The notes under the pieces: model-generated
Database searches by the model: none
The model's input: only the letters and a program-made list of their open reading frames with translations
Told to the model about the DNA's origin: nothing
Shown: positions 6,615 through 7,032 of the stretch, one piece after another
How the letters are laid out: each line of letters starts with the position of its first letter
Numbering within the stretch: the first letter of the stretch is position 1
Position numbers and translations under genes: made by a program
NCBI GenBank assembly: GCA_021848765.1
Contig: JAJZTU010000174.1
Span: 1-7,032 of the forward strand
From: Bacillota bacterium
Lineage (GTDB): Bacteria; Bacillota; GCA-003054495; Carboxydocellales; JAJZTU01
Reading direction: 5' to 3'
DNA length: 7,032 nt

Positions 6615-6974
6615 GGGCAACATCCTCCTATAAAAACCAAAATATTTTACGCGATGATATAAGTATTATTCCTCAGTCATATTTTTGGCAGGAAAGGCAG
6701 ATAATATTATTTTTCCAAGCCCTCAATTGTTGGGCCTGTTACAAAAGAAATGCAAAAATATCTTGTCTCTGGAAGGAATATAATAATGAGTGTCGAATTA
6801 ACCACATTCTGTAGCATAATTTTGTGCCGGTTATTTTCGGAAAGTGGAATATAGCTAAGCCGGATTTTGCCTCAAAGGTTTATCATTGCTTGGCAGAAGA
6901 CCCCTACTTCTAAAGTGGGGGATGAATGCCGCTTCCCGCTGGTACAAAAAATTCTTTCAACCAAAACAAAACAC
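6615..6974. other. AT-rich non-coding region upstream of pduL
   Basis: About 360 bp with no supported gene. From 6630 to 6890 it is clearly more AT-rich than the coding regions. It contains GGCAGGAAAGGCAG at 6687-6700 and, further on, TCTGGAAGGAATATAATAATGAG (6768-6790) followed by TGTCGAATTAA. The second block has a ribosome-binding-like GGAAGG 9 nt before an ATG (6786), which opens only 22 codons to 6854. No convincing promoter for pduL was found on the minus strand. The right part holds the bulged hairpin listed separately. Confidence 0.55.
6892..6930 (+). mobile_element. Hairpin resembling an IS200/IS605-family element end (possible remnant)
   Basis: CCCC-T-ACTT (6901-6909) pairs with AAGT-GGGG (6913-6920) over a CTA loop, leaving one extrahelical T at 6905. 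Outside it GGCA (6892-6895) can pair with TGCC (6927-6930). A short stem with a bulged T is the kind of structure that Y1 (TnpA) transposases bind at IS200/IS605 ends, and GGCAGAAGAC followed by a hairpin and GATGAATGCC resembles tnpB-type right ends as I remember them. A TCAA, similar to right-end cleavage tetramers in the family, lies at 6957-6960. No tnpA or tnpB coding sequence is seen, so this would be a remnant or a solo end. It has no T run, so it is not a typical terminator. Confidence 0.42.
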
Positions 6975-7003
6975 TTGTTCCCTTTGTTAATAAATGGTAT
7001 AAT
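6975..7003 (+). promoter_or_regulatory. Extended -10 promoter reading off the right edge
   Basis: TTGTTC (6975-6980) and a perfect TATAAT (6998-7003) are separated by 17 nt, and TGG before the -10 gives the extended TGnTATAAT form. Transcription would start near 7010. This is the best promoter match in the window and implies a plus-strand gene just beyond position 7032. Confidence 0.65.
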
Positions 7004-7023
7004 GGAGGCGATAAAATAAATGA

Positions 7024-7032
7024 AAAGGTGGT
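7024..7032 (+). promoter_or_regulatory. Shine-Dalgarno-like sequence for an off-window gene
   Basis: AAAGGTGGT at the extreme right end resembles the anti-16S complement (AAGGAGGT) with one change. It lies about 14 nt after the predicted transcription start, so the start codon would fall just outside the window. The ATG at 7020 is an alternative start, but its GGAGG at 7004-7008 would sit upstream of the predicted transcript. Confidence 0.4.

Noticed and set aside
6621..6623. ATG at 6621-6623 as the start of pduL
   Set aside because: The AGGAGG directly abuts it with no spacer; the next ATG, 9 nt downstream of AGGAGG, is a much better fit.
6575..6814. 79-codon open frame on the plus strand overlapping the pduL start
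   Set aside because: It crosses the well-supported pduL start and AT-rich non-coding DNA; composition and lack of a ribosome binding site argue against it.
6786..6854. 22-codon small ORF with GGAAGG upstream
   Set aside because: Too short and unsupported to list as a gene; kept only as part of a low-interest finding.
6901..6920. The bulged hairpin as a Rho-independent terminator
   Set aside because: No T run follows on the plus strand (GATGAATGCC instead) and none precedes it for the minus strand.

Overview
The window looks like a chromosomal segment of an anaerobic, moderately GC-rich Firmicute, most likely a clostridial or Peptococcaceae-type organism. The reasons are strong AGGAGG-type ribosome binding sites, a two-subunit glycine decarboxylase (GcvPA plus GcvPB), a PduL-type phosphotransacylase, and the similarity of the proteins to Clostridia families as far as I can judge by eye. 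The species is an inference.

Layout, left to right: (1) positions 2-628, plus strand, the C-terminal three quarters of a ThiF/MoeB/HesA-type E1-like adenylyltransferase, cut by the window edge. (2) 676-1092, minus strand, a 138-residue protein I do not recognise, starting with GTG and convergent with the first gene. (3) 1093-1359, a divergent intergenic region with weak promoter candidates on both strands and a pyrimidine-rich leader; no glycine riboswitch is visible. (4) 1360-5771, a tightly packed four-gene operon gcvT-gcvH-gcvPA-gcvPB with overlaps of 8 nt (T/H) and 4 nt (PA/PB). (5) 5772-5948, two Rho-independent terminators; the second, a perfect 20-bp stem, is bidirectional and shared with the convergent gene. 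(6) 5949-6614, minus strand, pduL. (7) 6615-7032, AT-rich non-coding DNA. It holds a hairpin with a bulged T that resembles an IS200/IS605-type element end, then a good extended -10 promoter and a Shine-Dalgarno-like sequence reading into a gene that begins beyond the right edge.

How the genes work together: GcvT, GcvH, GcvPA and GcvPB are the T, H and P components of the glycine cleavage system, converting glycine and tetrahydrofolate to CO2, ammonia and methylene-tetrahydrofolate (reversible in some anaerobes). The L protein (dihydrolipoyl dehydrogenase) and lipoylation enzymes are not in the window. PduL interconverts acyl-CoA and acyl phosphate and may belong to acetate/ATP metabolism; it is a separate, convergent transcription unit.

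I found no convincing new multi-gene system. The items most worth a second look are a 24-bp tandem repeat that extends the C-terminus of GcvPA, the IS605-like end structure near 6892-6960, the unrecognised 138-residue protein, and the gcv leader without a glycine riboswitch.
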